Source of the DNA: CAWUIH01 sp963922495 | GTDB taxonomy: Bacteria > Pseudomonadota > Gammaproteobacteria > Coxiellales > Coxiellaceae | Assembly: GCA_963922495.1 (NCBI GenBank) | Contig: CAWUIH010000032.1 | Location: 1-17,344, forward strand | Length of the DNA stretch: 17,344 nt | Direction: 5' to 3' | Part shown: positions 8,401 to 16,960 of the stretch, piece by piece | Numbering within the stretch: the first letter of the stretch is position 1 | How the letters are laid out: each line of letters begins with the position of its first letter | Position numbers and translations under genes: made by a program | The notes under the pieces: model-generated | Told to the model about the DNA's origin: nothing | Database searches by the model: none | Seen by the model: only the letters and a program-made list of their open reading frames with translations

Positions 8401-8433
8401 TGGGATAAGACTCTGCCGTTTTTCCGTTTGAAA

Positions 8434-11400
8434 TCAGATGGTTGGACCTACTCCTTTGGATGCTGTTTCTTCGACGGATGTCGGTGAAACGGGGCTACCT
8501 TTCTTCTCGTCCGCACCGCAAGCTGTGTCTCGCTTCCTATCCGTATGTCCGAATAACGTAGGCCGAGTCGCGTGAATGGATGTTTTTTGCTCATCCGAAT
8601 AGGGCTCTAGAAACTCTGCGCCAACAATCAGTTTGAATACGGCTGGCGTCACTGCGGTTTTTGCTTGCTGAGAAATCAAGGATTGAAAGTGGTAATTCAT
8701 CTGATTCCCCAACACAATAACTTGAGTTGCACCGCGTGGCTTCATCACACTCGGGCGACTTCCATCGTGAGGAATCACTACAATAATCACCTGCTTTAAC
8801 CGCGCAATCGCTTGCGTGGCCAGCTGGCCAGCCCAAATCCCAGACTGCGCCATTTCTTTTACCGTTTTGTTGAAGTTATCGGTCATGAAACGTCCGTAGT
8901 ACCCTGGATGAGCCGCCACTTCTATAGCGGCTTGCAGACGAAGGGTCTCGTGGTCTCCTTCAACCCTCAATCGGTTCAATTGATGCGCTACTGCATGAAA
9001 AAAGCAATTGCCGTCTTTAGCCACATTATGACGTTTATAACCGTAGCGAGCAGCGGCCTTGGTTAATTGCGCCTCACTGTCGTTTGACGGGGGCATTTTA
9101 GCGCTTTCTCTCCGATCCCTCAGTGACACTGTTATGGCCTTCTGAATGGCTTGATCAAATGGTAATCCACTGACGTCAAAGTCCTTACTACCTGCTGCCC
9201 AACAGCCAAACCAGTTATTGAGCGATTGTGCTGATGATGTAACGCTTGAATGCGCAATTGATGCTAATTCAGGCAATTCCATACTCTTACGTTTAGTAAA
9301 AATATTTCTTATGTCGTTCTTAACCCTTGCATCTGAACAAGCTTCAATGCATTCTACAGGCTTGCGACCTTGCTTGTTTCTTTTTTCAAAGTCGTTTGCA
9401 ACAGCTACTTGATTTAGTCTTTTGAGTAAGACTACATCCCCTTGTTTCACTGCATAGTGGATCAGTGTGTCACCAGCACTATCTATAATATCTCCTATAG
9501 ACTGATTTAAGCATTTAATTAGTTCATAAAAATTGGAGCCGTTAGTTTCCTTCGCTAAACTCAAATAATAAAAAAAACGACTATTAGGATTTTTCGGAAT
9601 GAATTGATGTAACCTACTGATAGGGACGGGTTGTGGTAAGGGCTTAAATCGTTTGAGAAATGCTATTGCACCGCGTTCACCGGATTGAATTAATTTCTCT
9701 CGACGTTCCTCGGTAATATCAAATTCAACGGTGCCAATATCGAGGGTGTTAATATGAACGGTACGGGCTTGTTCGTCGGGATGGTGTTTATAGTCATTTT
9801 CTTGTTTAGTAAAAGAAAATAAAGAATGTAGGACGTTAAGTCCCCAATGTAATAAGTTGTCCTTCTGCTTTTGTTCAGCAGGCATCATTTTTTCTTCATA
9901 AAAAGCATACAGAGATGGAGAGAGCAACCGAAAGCCGATAACGTCAGGGTTACTTACCTTCGTCGTAATAGAACTTGCTGGTTGCACTTTATCATTACTT
10001 GAAGATAAATACCGCTCTCGATCAAAGTGTCTTAATAAATAGTTATCTAATGAACCACCGTCAAAATAGCAATCTGTATTTTTTTCATCTTTCACTCTAC
10101 GTCCATCTGCAGCACGGCGATACCGTCTATGGGGTATAAATAAACCCTGAATGCTCATGGAACATCGTACGGCATCCGCAACGATCATATCAGGACTATC
10201 CTCCCAAGAAAAAACTTCAGTAACGCGTTTATCAGCGTTGTAAGCTGCGACATACAAGTCCTTAAACCGATCGTTGTTTTCTGCCAGTGTGTGTAACTCT
10301 CTAAATGTTAAGTTTGGACTCAGCTGCTTGCCTTGGATCCAACGTACAAATTGTTGACGTAACACCTCACCATGAAAGAGCCCGTGATTTATTTTCCATG
10401 CTTCATAGAAGGGCTGTAATTGTTTCCATAACAAATCTATTTCTGCCATTATTTTTCGGGCTTCTCCACCATGGATGCCTAAATCTTCAAGAATCGCCGT
10501 CTTAAATTTAAGGTAGTGAGCTGCAACTGAGATATATAGGCTACGAAGTTTATCGAATTCAAGTTTTTTGAGGGTATAAAGCAAATTGAAAAGGTTTTTT
10601 CCAACTAACTTTTCTAACCCATTATGTGAAAGGATAATTTTCTTAATATTAAGAAAACGTTCTCTCAAGGTATCATCCAGTAGTTGATCAAAACGGATTT
10701 GACGTAATACATTTTCTAACTCCTCCGTGTCATAACCAATGGCTAACAGCAAAGCAATAATAGCACCCACTGACGTTCCAGCAACCCGATTAAGTTTGGC
10801 AAGATCCAAATAGTCCCATTCTACTAACTTTTTTAGGGCGCCCATATAGCCAATCCCTTTGACACCACCACCTTGAAAAACGGCAATACGCCAATCATGA
10901 GTAGCACGAGTGCGTTTCGGTGGGGAAAGCATTGAATGTTTCATTGATGATTTTTGGGGCGCAGTCTGGTAAAGGAAGTCTAAATTATCCTCTCTCCCTG
11001 TGGCCAAAAACAAAGGTGTTTCACCCCGTCGGTTCTTCAAATTAATATTAGCCTTAACCGATAATAGCCGTTTAATACATCGCTGATGGCCAAGTTGGGT
11101 AGCAAGATGTAATGCACTATTCAAGTCAGTATCTTGTGCATCGACACCCACTTGGTATTGTTCAATTAGTAAATCCACCATCTCTGCCTGATCGTACTTA
11201 ACGGCACAATGTACCAAGGTTTCTTGCCTAGCGTTGATGTCGTAAACTGAAAATGATTGTGAATAATGACGATTTAAATGATTGAGCACGTTAATTGCAC
11301 CCACCAGACTACTATATTGTAGTAACGAATTTCCTTCGGCATCGGTTGCCGTAAGCAAATTTTTACCAAAGACCTTCAAAAGTTTTTCCAGCAAACTCGG

Positions 11401-12432
11401 ATCATCTTCTTCTGCCGCTATCCAACTGACTGGAACAGATTGCTCCCTGAGAAGACAGTAATAGCGTGAATCCTTACTACGGATTTTATATTGCTTACTT
11501 AAAAACTGTAATACGTCGTCGACCTCGTGGTAACGTTGGATTAATACAGTGACGAGTGTCTCCCAATGAACACGCTTTATAATTTGCTCAAACAATTGGT
11601 TAATATGGTGGTCCAGTGACCTCAACGGCACGTCTCTTTTAAGAGACAATAATATTCTTAACGCAGCGATTAATAGTGATAAATTTTCATTATTTAGACG
11701 ATCTATCAAAGTTAATTGGTTGGGCCGCATTATGAGCTCATTAGGATGCGTCATTAATCGATAAAGCGCCTTATATTGATTAACATCATCTGATAAAGTT
11801 GCACGAAAAGAAATGTTACTTGTGCTGTAATTAGCAAGTAAGTAGTCCGCCATATCAATTCGATGATTCTCTAAAGCGATATTGACAAGTGAGTTGATAA
11901 TCGACCGGAAGTCACGAGTCAGTTCCCCGTTAACAGTATAGGCAGAAGATTTGATAAGAATTTTTAGACAAGTTAGATAACCATGATGAGTCGCCCGAGA
12001 AATAGGTTGCTCTCCAATTTGATTGGGACGAGTAAAGTCAACTCCTTGTGCCATCAAATATCTTACTATCCGTGGCTGGTTAGCAGAAACTGCGGCAAAA
12101 GCTAAGCCTTCTCCTAACAACGTCGTGACGCGACGAGCTGCTTTCTTCGATAGCATTATTTCCAAAGCAAATAAATTACCTTGGCGAATTGCTAGATGAA
12201 GAGCTGTCCACCCATAACGGTCCCTTTGGCCCACTAATCCTATATCCAAGTGCAGTAGTGGTTCAATCAGGTGGTTGTGCTTGAGGGAAACCGCTAAATG
12301 CAGTATGGACCACCTCAGGTCATTAGGCACAGGTTGACGAATGAATGGCTCTACCGAACACTCTGATTCAGCGATAGATTGAAGGGATGTGGCATCTCCG
12401 TGACGAACAGCCTCCAGTAATTTATCACGCAT
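8434..12432 (-). CDS. Ankyrin-patatin-ankyrin-OTU fusion protein, putative host-directed effector
   Basis: This 1332-residue protein starts at the ATG at 12432, seven bases after GGAG; the frame also offers a GTG one codon earlier, and residue numbers here count from it. Ankyrin-like repeats fill about residues 40-165 (for example YGWTALHLAIRQGNLFALEI, 74-93) and 367-492. A patatin-like phospholipase domain follows: oxyanion motif GGGVKG (522-527), nucleophile motif GTSVG with S555, and the DGG motif with D792, so the Ser/Asp dyad is intact. Another ankyrin repeat lies near 987-1030. The C-terminal OTU cysteine-protease domain (about 1066-1253) has D1141, C1144 (DGNCFFHAV) and H1249 (NYHFQSL). 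Such domains cleave membrane lipids and ubiquitin chains respectively. There is no signal peptide, as expected for a type IV-type substrate. It is probably co-transcribed with the GTPase-OTU gene 62 bases upstream. Confidence 0.9.
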   Translation of the reverse strand: MRDKLLEAVRHGDATSLQSIAESECSVEPFIRQPVPNDLRWSILHLAVSLKHNHLIEPLLHLDIGLVGQRDRYGWTALHLAIRQGNLFALEIMLSKKAARRVTTLLGEGLAFAAVSANQPRIVRYLMAQGVDFTRPNQIGEQPISRATHHGYLTCLKILIKSSAYTVNGELTRDFRSIINSLVNIALENHRIDMADYLLANYSTSNISFRATLSDDVNQYKALYRLMTHPNELIMRPNQLTLIDRLNNENLSLLIAALRILLSLKRDVPLRSLDHHINQLFEQIIKRVHWETLVTVLIQRYHEVDDVLQFLSKQYKIRSKDSRYYCLLREQSVPVSWIAAEEDDPSLLEKLLKVFGKNLLTATDAEGNSLLQYSSLVGAINVLNHLNRHYSQSFSVYDINARQETLVHCAVKYDQAEMVDLLIEQYQVGVDAQDTDLNSALHLATQLGHQRCIKRLLSVKANINLKNRRGETPLFLATGREDNLDFLYQTAPQKSSMKHSMLSPPKRTRATHDWRIAVFQGGGVKGIGYMGALKKLVEWDYLDLAKLNRVAGTSVGAIIALLLAIGYDTEELENVLRQIRFDQLLDDTLRERFLNIKKIILSHNGLEKLVGKNLFNLLYTLKKLEFDKLRSLYISVAAHYLKFKTAILEDLGIHGGEARKIMAEIDLLWKQLQPFYEAWKINHGLFHGEVLRQQFVRWIQGKQLSPNLTFRELHTLAENNDRFKDLYVAAYNADKRVTEVFSWEDSPDMIVADAVRCSMSIQGLFIPHRRYRRAADGRRVKDEKNTDCYFDGGSLDNYLLRHFDRERYLSSSNDKVQPASSITTKVSNPDVIGFRLLSPSLYAFYEEKMMPAEQKQKDNLLHWGLNVLHSLFSFTKQENDYKHHPDEQARTVHINTLDIGTVEFDITEERREKLIQSGERGAIAFLKRFKPLPQPVPISRLHQFIPKNPNSRFFYYLSLAKETNGSNFYELIKCLNQSIGDIIDSAGDTLIHYAVKQGDVVLLKRLNQVAVANDFEKRNKQGRKPVECIEACSDARVKNDIRNIFTKRKSMELPELASIAHSSVTSSAQSLNNWFGCWAAGSKDFDVSGLPFDQAIQKAITVSLRDRRESAKMPPSNDSEAQLTKAAARYGYKRHNVAKDGNCFFHAVAHQLNRLRVEGDHETLRLQAAIEVAAHPGYYGRFMTDNFNKTVKEMAQSGIWAGQLATQAIARLKQVIIVVIPHDGSRPSVMKPRGATQVIVLGNQMNYHFQSLISQQAKTAVTPAVFKLIVGAEFLEPYSDEQKTSIHATRPTLFGHTDRKRDTACGADEKKGSPVSPTSVEETASKGVGPTI
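8736..9213 (-). repeat. OTU cassette copy A (478 bp identical to copy B)
   Basis: Compared base by base with 12827-13304 (constant offset 4091), I find no mismatch over 478 bases. Scattered differences appear at once on both sides, at 8701, 8728, 8735 and from 9214. It encodes most of the OTU domain of the ankyrin-patatin protein, including the catalytic Asp and Cys but not the catalytic His. Confidence 0.9.
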
Positions 12433-12494
12433 CACGTTTCTCCGTTACCACTTATTGTCATATTTGATAGTTAGATTAAGAAACTATTAAAAAA

Positions 12495-15400
12495 TTACGA
12501 CCTACATTGTCGATAGTGACTATCTTTCTCATCCATGTCTTTACCCTTCTGGTCACGTCTTACACCATTTTCTGCAAACAAAGTAGGTGAGACGGTGGCA
12601 AGTCGTGGCTGCCCTTTTGATTCCTGACTCACAACAGAATTTCTCGCTACCCTGATATCAATTACCTTAACATTATATTTTTCATCCTCGTAATCCGGTA
12701 AGAAATCTGCTGCTTCAATCAGTGAACTTATTTCTTTCGTCACAGCAGGACCATCTTGCTCAGGGAGTAATGATTGAAAGTGAAAGTTTACTTGATTCCC
12801 CAACACAATAACTTGAGTCGCACCGTGTGGCTTCATCACACTCGGGCGACTTCCATCGTGAGGAATCACTACAATAATCACCTGCTTTAACCGCGCAATC
12901 GCTTGCGTGGCCAGCTGGCCAGCCCAAATCCCAGACTGCGCCATTTCTTTTACCGTTTTGTTGAAGTTATCGGTCATGAAACGTCCGTAGTACCCTGGAT
13001 GAGCCGCCACTTCTATAGCGGCTTGCAGACGAAGGGTCTCGTGGTCTCCTTCAACCCTCAATCGGTTCAATTGATGCGCTACTGCATGAAAAAAGCAATT
13101 GCCGTCTTTAGCCACATTATGACGTTTATAACCGTAGCGAGCAGCGGCCTTGGTTAATTGCGCCTCACTGTCGTTTGACGGGGGCATTTTAGCGCTTTCT
13201 CTCCGATCCCTCAGTGACACTGTTATGGCCTTCTGAATGGCTTGATCAAATGGTAATCCACTGACGTCAAAGTCCTTACTACCTGCTGCCCAACAGCCAA
13301 ACCAACTATTAAGCGATTGTGCTGATGGTGAAGTCTCTTTTTTGCGAAGCATATCAATGGCACGATCTCTACTTATTATAGCTTTCTGAAGCTGTCGCTC
13401 TAATTCTTTTATCTTCCTGCTTCTTCGCTCTACTGCCTCTTCAAGCTCTTGCTTACTCATTTCACCGAGCATCTTATTTAGTCTCTCTTGTTCATAATTG
13501 GCGACAGAAGGACCCAACATAATTTTTTGCCATTCGCCCCATTTAATCGCAATCGACTCACCTTTGTGATCAAATCTAAATACTGTCCTTCCAGGGTTTT
13601 CTTCAGGAAATTGTTTTGCGAGATCTTCTTCATCAAAAATCAAGCCTTGTGCGAACACAGGATTCTTGATCGGATTCCCTGTGATCGGATCGAATCCCAA
13701 ACCACGGCCATTTGACTTTTTAGCTGAGTATCCCTCTTTACTAGCTTGCACGAGACGTTTATAACGAATTATAAACGTTGAGAGAACAATATTATCCAAT
13801 CCTAACAGTTGCGCAATGGATACAATAAAATCAAATCGTGAACGCTGCTTGATAAAATCTGACTGCTTCTCTTGTAATTTGGCTGTCATCGCTTCGATTG
13901 TGGTTTCACATTGCCTTATTTCTTGTTGATATTTCTCAATATTCCGATCACACAACGTTATACGAGATTGCAACTTTTTCTTAATATTAAATAGTCCAGA
14001 TTTTGCATCGGCAATAGCTATTTCGGCTTGCTGGTTTCTTACTTCCAATTCATTTATGATACTTGTATGCTTTGTGATTTTGAATTTTAGTCGTGGAATT
14101 TCTTCGTTAATCCGCCTAATGCGACTCATATTATGTGCAGTATGCCGGGTTTGTATGTAAGCGGTTGCGCTCGCTTGAGCCATTCCACTGCCCCGAAAAT
14201 GAGAATCAATGCTGTAACGAGATCGATACGTGGCTCTATACACACCGATATCTCTATCGTCTCGATCGACAGTCCATTTTCCTGTTGAATCTCCATTTGC
14301 ATCCTTATCACTAAGCTCTACATCAATTATAGGAATATTAGTATCACCTGTATTCGCTTCAAACTCCTGCTCTATCCATGTAAGAGGCCAACGAGAATGC
14401 CGCTCTCTAATAGGTTTTTTAGTAAAAGGATGTGAGTCCTTGACGCTAATTCGCTCTAATTCCTGTTCTAGCGTTTCTAAAGTCGCTGCACGAGTATTTT
14501 TATCCTGCTGATGATTTTCAATGAGTCGATCATTTGCCTTGATCTCTTCTCTCCAAAGGTTAATGAATTGTTCTTTTCTAGAAGTGTCTTCAGCACCGAT
14601 TTCATTATTCGCTAAAGCGCGCTTAATCTTTTTTTGTTGCTTCGTTCTTGATTCATAATCTGCTTTTCGATTCATAGCATCAATTGACGTCTGGCGACAG
14701 TCTTCAATTTGCTGAATCAATTCGTTTCCTTCATCACAGCGGAAATACAGAGCCCGCTCAAAGTGATACCGTTGTGGGCTGTATTCTTGAAATCTAAAAT
14801 CGCCTGCAGTGATGGGACATCTCTGTTTAGCTAATTTTGACTTAGTACTTGACTTCTCATCATGGGGGACTTCGAGTCTAGGGGCAACATTCTCAATCGC
14901 GCTGATTATCTCTTCTCTAGATTCACCTTCGTCTAAAGGGTCAACTCGCAGAATATGGTCAAGGTGTTTGAGCATCACTTCCACATATTGACCCATGAGC
15001 GCATAATCCCCTGCGTTAAGCTCCAACGAATCCCTGTGATAGCTGTGAGATAATTCCTTTACACGTTTCTTACAATGATCTAATAATGTTGTAAGTGAGC
15101 CCTGTGCTTCGTCATCTACTTCTTCTTTTGTATACCGATCAGCCCGAGTGACAATAAAAAATGTTTGTCCTACTAAACTTTCTGGATCTTTAAATAACTT
15201 GGAGAGAGTCTGCGTTAAATTGATTAGCCCTTTCCACTTATCGTCACCCTGTAATCCTGATAAAGGAATAAATATGAGCAAGGCTTTAATCTGACGAGCC
15301 TGCCGAGCTACCATCTCCACACTGATTGATTCAACAACTAAATCTTCGGGCCTGAGGCGGGAAGCGAAAAATCCTGGGCAGTCAACCAACATCCAAGGCA

Positions 15401-15719
15401 CCTTGACTTGTCTCAGGAAGGCTGCCGGTTGACTATACAATGTTTCTGCATCAGCCCCTGGTTTTGCAATGGAGAAGGTAGCCTTATCCTTCGTTGTGAT
15501 ATACTTGCTACCTCTTTCATTTCTACGTCTGACCATTTCGTGGCCCAGTAAATAATTACCAGTGGTGCTCTTACCGGAACCTGAGGAACCTAGCATCAGG
15601 ACTAGATCTTGACCCTTAGATTGATTGGCATATTCGACGCTTTGAGGTAGTTTTTGGTTAATGTAATCAAACGTGTCATTGGTGAAAGAGGATTGTTTGT
15701 AATCATCATGTTTTCTCAT
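12495..15719 (-). CDS. AIG1-like GTPase, coiled-coil, possible U-box, OTU fusion protein, putative effector
   Basis: This 1074-residue protein starts at an ATG with GGGAG six bases upstream. Residues about 37-260 form a P-loop GTPase: Walker A GSSGSGKST (44-52), DxxG as DCPG (113-116), and TRAD (191-194) in the place of the base-recognition motif. This resembles AIG1/septin-like GTPases. Long coiled coils cover about 330-425, 530-630 and 745-795. Residues 676-704 (FDPITGNPIKNPVF, then FDEEDL) read like the first half of a U-box, the E2-binding fold of ubiquitin ligases. The second half is not convincing. The OTU domain (about 797-985) has D872, C875 and H980, all catalytic residues present. 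The C-terminal tail (SPTLFAENG and onward) also resembles that of the downstream protein (RPTLFGHTD). No signal peptide or membrane segment is obvious. It is the first large gene of the operon. Confidence 0.88.
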   Translation of the reverse strand: MRKHDDYKQSSFTNDTFDYINQKLPQSVEYANQSKGQDLVLMLGSSGSGKSTTGNYLLGHEMVRRRNERGSKYITTKDKATFSIAKPGADAETLYSQPAAFLRQVKVPWMLVDCPGFFASRLRPEDLVVESISVEMVARQARQIKALLIFIPLSGLQGDDKWKGLINLTQTLSKLFKDPESLVGQTFFIVTRADRYTKEEVDDEAQGSLTTLLDHCKKRVKELSHSYHRDSLELNAGDYALMGQYVEVMLKHLDHILRVDPLDEGESREEIISAIENVAPRLEVPHDEKSSTKSKLAKQRCPITAGDFRFQEYSPQRYHFERALYFRCDEGNELIQQIEDCRQTSIDAMNRKADYESRTKQQKKIKRALANNEIGAEDTSRKEQFINLWREEIKANDRLIENHQQDKNTRAATLETLEQELERISVKDSHPFTKKPIRERHSRWPLTWIEQEFEANTGDTNIPIIDVELSDKDANGDSTGKWTVDRDDRDIGVYRATYRSRYSIDSHFRGSGMAQASATAYIQTRHTAHNMSRIRRINEEIPRLKFKITKHTSIINELEVRNQQAEIAIADAKSGLFNIKKKLQSRITLCDRNIEKYQQEIRQCETTIEAMTAKLQEKQSDFIKQRSRFDFIVSIAQLLGLDNIVLSTFIIRYKRLVQASKEGYSAKKSNGRGLGFDPITGNPIKNPVFAQGLIFDEEDLAKQFPEENPGRTVFRFDHKGESIAIKWGEWQKIMLGPSVANYEQERLNKMLGEMSKQELEEAVERRSRKIKELERQLQKAIISRDRAIDMLRKKETSPSAQSLNSWFGCWAAGSKDFDVSGLPFDQAIQKAITVSLRDRRESAKMPPSNDSEAQLTKAAARYGYKRHNVAKDGNCFFHAVAHQLNRLRVEGDHETLRLQAAIEVAAHPGYYGRFMTDNFNKTVKEMAQSGIWAGQLATQAIARLKQVIIVVIPHDGSRPSVMKPHGATQVIVLGNQVNFHFQSLLPEQDGPAVTKEISSLIEAADFLPDYEDEKYNVKVIDIRVARNSVVSQESKGQPRLATVSPTLFAENGVRRDQKGKDMDEKDSHYRQCRS
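12827..13304 (-). repeat. OTU cassette copy B (478 bp identical to copy A)
   Basis: This is the partner of 8736-9213. The full homologous protein module spans about 183 residues with only four amino-acid differences: N/S at the start, R/H, M/V, and Y/F next to the catalytic His. All four lie outside the identical DNA core. The rest of the two genes is unrelated. Confidence 0.9.
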
Positions 15720-15786
15720 GCTAATCTCCCTAAATAATGTTAGCTGTACAATTAATTAAGTTCAGTCAGTACCTATCCTTAATTCT

Positions 15787-15978
15787 CTATTCAAGAACGA
15801 CATTGTATGGATCACAGGCGGTTAGCACATGCCGATGAAACGAGTTATTTTTGTCATACGTCTTATCGTGTCGCAATGTATGACGGATTTTTTGGACAAG
15901 GGATGCTATAATATTTTCCGATATTTGCTTTACATTTACTGAAGGTTGATCAAATGCATGAACTAGATTCTTTCTCAT
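15787..15978 (-). CDS. Small hypothetical protein upstream of the OTU operon
   Basis: This 63-residue ORF has an ATG at 15978 with AGGAG eight bases upstream, which is the main reason to consider it real. The peptide (MRKNLVHAFDQPSVNVKQIS and onward) has no recognised motif. It is basic in the middle, rich in His and Asn, and has no membrane segment. The start context resembles that of the next gene: both have GGAGATT shortly before ATGAGAAA. The ORF could therefore be a truncated relative of a gene in the same family, or a small leader of the operon. It lies 67 bases upstream of the GTPase-OTU gene on the same strand. Confidence 0.45.
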   Translation of the reverse strand: MRKNLVHAFDQPSVNVKQISENIIASLVQKIRHTLRHDKTYDKNNSFHRHVLTACDPYNVVLE

Positions 15979-16010
15979 TATAGAATCTCCTACCGTGTGT
16001 TCGATGTTTC

Positions 16011-16142
16011 TCAGCCATAGTCATTAAGCTCAATGACATCTGAAACATGTTCCGTTACAAAATCAACGAGTGCATTGCCATAATATCGATTAAGCATTGT
16101 CTTAGTACCAGTGATTTCTAATTTAAGAAATTCTGAAAAGTA
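16011..16142 (-). pseudogene. Short open frame, possible C-terminal gene remnant
   Basis: The minus frame is open for 43 residues between a TAG at 16143-16145 and the TGA at 16011-16013. An ATG at 16097 would give only 28 residues, and no good ribosome binding site precedes it. The sequence (NALVDFVTEHVSDVIELNDY near the end) has a protein-like amphipathic composition, which suggests the tail of a decayed gene. No family is recognised. Confidence 0.25.
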
Positions 16143-16145
16143 CTA

Positions 16146-16344
16146 ATTAAAGCTAAGGACTTAGCAATTCCACTTGCTAAACAAACCACAAATCCTAACG
16201 TGATAGATAAAAATAATTTAATGAGTTATATTTACCACATTTTTATATTAGATTCTTCCGATCTGATTGTAAAGTCATATTGCAGAAGTTAATAATTTCT
16301 TAATCAAATCGGAAACTCACATTTTGCCAGCGCTAATGCGCGTC
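16146..16344. other. AT-rich stretch without a gene
   Basis: No ORF of note is present on either strand. The only structure I see is an inverted repeat TTAGCAA (16161-16167) / TTGCTAA (16174-16180) with a 6-base loop, not followed by a T-run. Promoters for the minus-strand operon could lie here, but none stands out. Confidence 0.5.
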
Positions 16345-16623
16345 CTATATTTTTTCGCATGAAACTTGGTGGTTATTGTCCAACCCTATCCAATCCTCTT
16401 TTTTTGTGCTTTTCACCAAAAGCACGATTGCATTTTCATTTGTTAATTTCACTGAAACAACTTCAATATCTTCTAGCCCTAATAACTCTGTGATATCAGA
16501 ATATTCTGCATGTCTAATTTTTTCATTTTTGACCGTTCCTGGAAATAATAAGAGTATTTTAAGTGATTGTATTATGTCAGACTTTATGTGCTTTGTAACC
16601 GCACTAAGAAGCAGAGAGCCGAA
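16345..16623 (-). pseudogene. Start-less open frame, probable gene remnant
   Basis: The minus strand is open for 92 residues from just after a TAG (16624-16626) to a TAG at 16345-16347. There is no ATG, GTG or TTG in the first half. The peptide is protein-like: a hydrophobic stretch SLKILLLFPG, then acidic/basic segments such as TELLGLEDIEVVSVKLTNEN. It looks more natural than the Ser/Phe-rich plus-strand ORF over the same bases (TTG start, 16376-16627). The most likely explanation is the C-terminal remnant of a gene whose 5' end was lost when the toxin-antitoxin pair or another element arrived. No family is recognised. Confidence 0.35.
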
Positions 16624-16636
16624 CTAATTTGCATTG

Positions 16637-16653
16637 TACCCTTATGTAGGGTA
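16637..16653. promoter_or_regulatory. Perfect inverted repeat, likely operator of the toxin-antitoxin pair
   Basis: TACCCT-TATGT-AGGGTA is a perfect 6-bp inverted repeat with a 5-base centre that ends 10 bases before the toxin ATG at 16664. TATGTA in its centre could serve as a -10 element. HigA-type antitoxins autorepress by binding palindromes at this position, so this is the natural candidate operator. It also argues against translation starting at the upstream TTG (16634). Confidence 0.6.
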
Positions 16654-16663
16654 TGGTTGGCTT

Positions 16664-16960
16664 ATGAGACTCAGGAAAGATATATTTGCCGTAAAGCTTG
16701 CGAACAAAGTCAGGAAGTCACGCAAACAACTTCCTGCACACATTTGTCTTAAATTAGCTGCATGGATAGATGCTGTTGCCAATCAAGGGCTCAGCCAAGT
16801 ACGCAAAATTCCTGGGTACCACGATGAGCCACTCAAAGGAAAGAGATTTGGGCAGCGATCAATACGTTTAAGCAAAGCATATCGCGCTATTTATGTTATT
16901 GATGCGGAAGGAGAGGTTGAGTTTGTTGAAATAATTGAGGTGAATAAACATGACTATTAA
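16664..16960 (+). CDS. higB: RelE/HigB-type toxin (mRNA interferase family)
   Basis: This 98-residue protein matches RelE-superfamily toxins in length and pattern. It has an N-terminal helical part, then DEPLKGKRFGQRSIRLSKAY (54-73), RAIYVI (74-79) and the end VEIIEVNKHDY (88-98) with the typical terminal H-x-Y. Members of this fold mostly cleave mRNA at the ribosome and stop growth until the antitoxin neutralises them. The frame extends to a TTG at 16634, but the ATG at 16664 is preferred because the operator-like palindrome lies between them; the ribosome binding site is weak in both cases. The toxin comes first and overlaps the antitoxin gene by 11 bases, the order typical of HigBA. The symbol is by family resemblance only. 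Confidence 0.85.
   Translation: MRLRKDIFAVKLANKVRKSRKQLPAHICLKLAAWIDAVANQGLSQVRKIPGYHDEPLKGKRFGQRSIRLSKAYRAIYVIDAEGEVEFVEIIEVNKHDY

Noticed and set aside
8812..9066. Plus-strand 84-residue ORF occurring identically again at 12903-13157
   Set aside because: Both copies are antisense shadows of the duplicated OTU cassette; the identical peptide is explained by the DNA duplication.
8434..15719. OTU/patatin/GTPase genes considered as an anti-phage defence system
   Set aside because: Patatin and GTPase domains do occur in defence systems, but no nucleotide-cyclase, sensor or nuclease gene is nearby. Ankyrin plus OTU fusions fit host-directed effectors better.
16376..16627. Plus-strand 83-residue ORF with TTG start
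   Set aside because: There is no ribosome binding site and the composition is Ser/Phe-rich and unnatural; the antisense frame looks more like a real protein remnant.
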